DNA from: WTFV01 sp965203525
Lineage (GTDB): Bacteria; Acidobacteriota; Vicinamibacteria; Vicinamibacterales; UBA8438
DNA: 64,000 bases
Reading direction: 5' to 3'
Assembly: GCA_965203525.1 (NCBI GenBank)
Contig: OZ241898.1
Span: forward strand, 310,001-374,000
The stretch's first letter is position 1; each line of letters begins with the position of its first letter. A model generated the notes under the pieces. It was not told the DNA's origin and did not search any database. It worked only from the letters and a program-made list of their open reading frames with translations. Shown here piece by piece: positions 63,530 through 64,000 of this stretch. A program made the position numbers and the translations under genes.

Positions 63530-64000
63530 CCTTACGTCCTCCAAGGTTCGCATCGGCGGCAACGCCGCGTCCGCCGGCGCCAACCGCGCCGCCAGACGGC
63601 CGATCCAGTCCGTGAACGCTCGCCGCAGGCCGGCGTCGTCCGGCCCCCGCAGCCGCGCCCGCAACGCATCTACCACCCGCACCAGGTCCGCCGGCTCGCG
63701 ACTCTGCTCCAACCCGATCACGGCCGCCATCAGGTTGTCCTGCGGGACATCGTCGACCGCCATCCGCCGCTCGTCAAGCACCACGTACCGCTGCGACGGC
63801 TGATAAGGTGCCAAGTCCGGTCCTACCGGCGCGATCAACTCTCGCACCTCGCGCGCCGCGGTCCACGGTCGCGCGCCGTTGTACAGCACCACCGGGAGGA
63901 CCGGCGCGCGGCGTCCGTCCGGGGCCAACGCCTTCGTGCGCGCCAACTCCTGGTACAGCAGGGTCGTGTACGCGAGTATGCGCAACGCCATGTCCGGGTC
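63218..64000 (-). CDS. Rpn-family PD-(D/E)XK nuclease, copy 3, cut by window edge
   Basis: The C-terminal 260 codons of a third copy; the start would lie near 64237, outside the window. It differs by a longer repeat, AQGLEQGLEQGREQGREQGLE, with five four-residue units. The array may continue beyond the window. Confidence 0.88.
   Translation of the reverse strand, partial: DPDMALRILAYTTLLYQELARTKALAPDGRRAPVLPVVLYNGARPWTAAREVRELIAPVGPDLAPYQPSQRYVVLDERRMAVDDVPQDNLMAAVIGLEQSREPADLVRVVDALRARLRGPDDAGLRRAFTDWIGRLAARLAPADAALPPMRTLEDVRMTLVERVSEWPAEWQRKGRAQGLEQGLEQGREQGREQGLEHERALLQRMAASRFGAGVAERLAEVLARIADPDRLVEVGDWLVRCETGDDFLARVAEPGTGAR

Overview
The window is GC-rich bacterial chromosome. It carries one complete rRNA operon (16S, tRNA-Ile, tRNA-Ala, 23S, 5S) and two Oar-type TonB-dependent receptors with an N-terminal carboxypeptidase-regulatory-like domain. 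There are many exported proteins and very tightly packed operons with ATGA/GTGA overlaps. Together these point to an Acidobacteriota-like organism, perhaps class Vicinamibacteria. That placement is an inference; the 16S gene at 27.5-29.1 kb would settle it.

Layout. 0-0.3 kb: start of a PAP2-like membrane gene. 0.4-5.5 kb: a promoter between two matching palindromic operators drives an outer-membrane porin, an FMN-binding protein, a small membrane protein and ApbE, a periplasmic flavin electron-transfer set. An IS630-family element has landed exactly between porin and FMN gene. 5.5-9.8 kb: a large UvrD-like helicase and a second FMN-binding paralogue. 9.9-12.5 kb: NhaC antiporter and sigma-54 activator. 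12.6-27.1 kb: housekeeping (mtaB, rlmN, M16 peptidase, MBL hydrolase, purB-purS-purQ-orf-purL-purF-purM-purN, tyrS). 27.2-33.1 kb: rRNA operon with strong promoter, processing stems and terminator. 33-40 kb: membrane protein, M64 peptidase, glycolate oxidase glcD/glcE and opposing glcF. 40.0-42.5 kb: four-gene cluster AlbA_2-like / dual-OB / DUF488 / DUF488. 42.5-46 kb: a repeat-flanked cassette with a probable small RNA, then a TonB receptor. 46.2-53.8 kb: quinone oxidoreductase, exported RidA, exported FGE-like protein, Tat-exported thiamine-diphosphate enzyme, cytochrome c, GNAT and DegT aminotransferase. 53.9-61 kb: broken PIN toxin gene and two tandem Oar receptors. 61-64 kb: three near-identical tandem Rpn-type nuclease genes, the last running off the window.

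The most unusual signal is a recurring small architecture at gene boundaries. A local sequence X of about 22-50 bp (often 35-38 bp, several perfect) occurs twice or more, separated by a unique Y of similar size, so the copies sit about 69-76 bp apart. More than a dozen loci show it, each with a different X taken from the neighbouring gene end. The geometry resembles a one-spacer CRISPR unit or an insertion with a long target duplication, yet no cas gene is visible. A larger version, 33-bp perfect repeats around 321 bp, encloses the small-RNA candidate at the 3' end of the TonB receptor gene. Other systems worth attention are the DUF488/dual-OB cluster, the helicase with an unusual N-terminus, and the Rpn genes, each of which carries a strong internal Shine-Dalgarno and start codon for a C-terminal protein.
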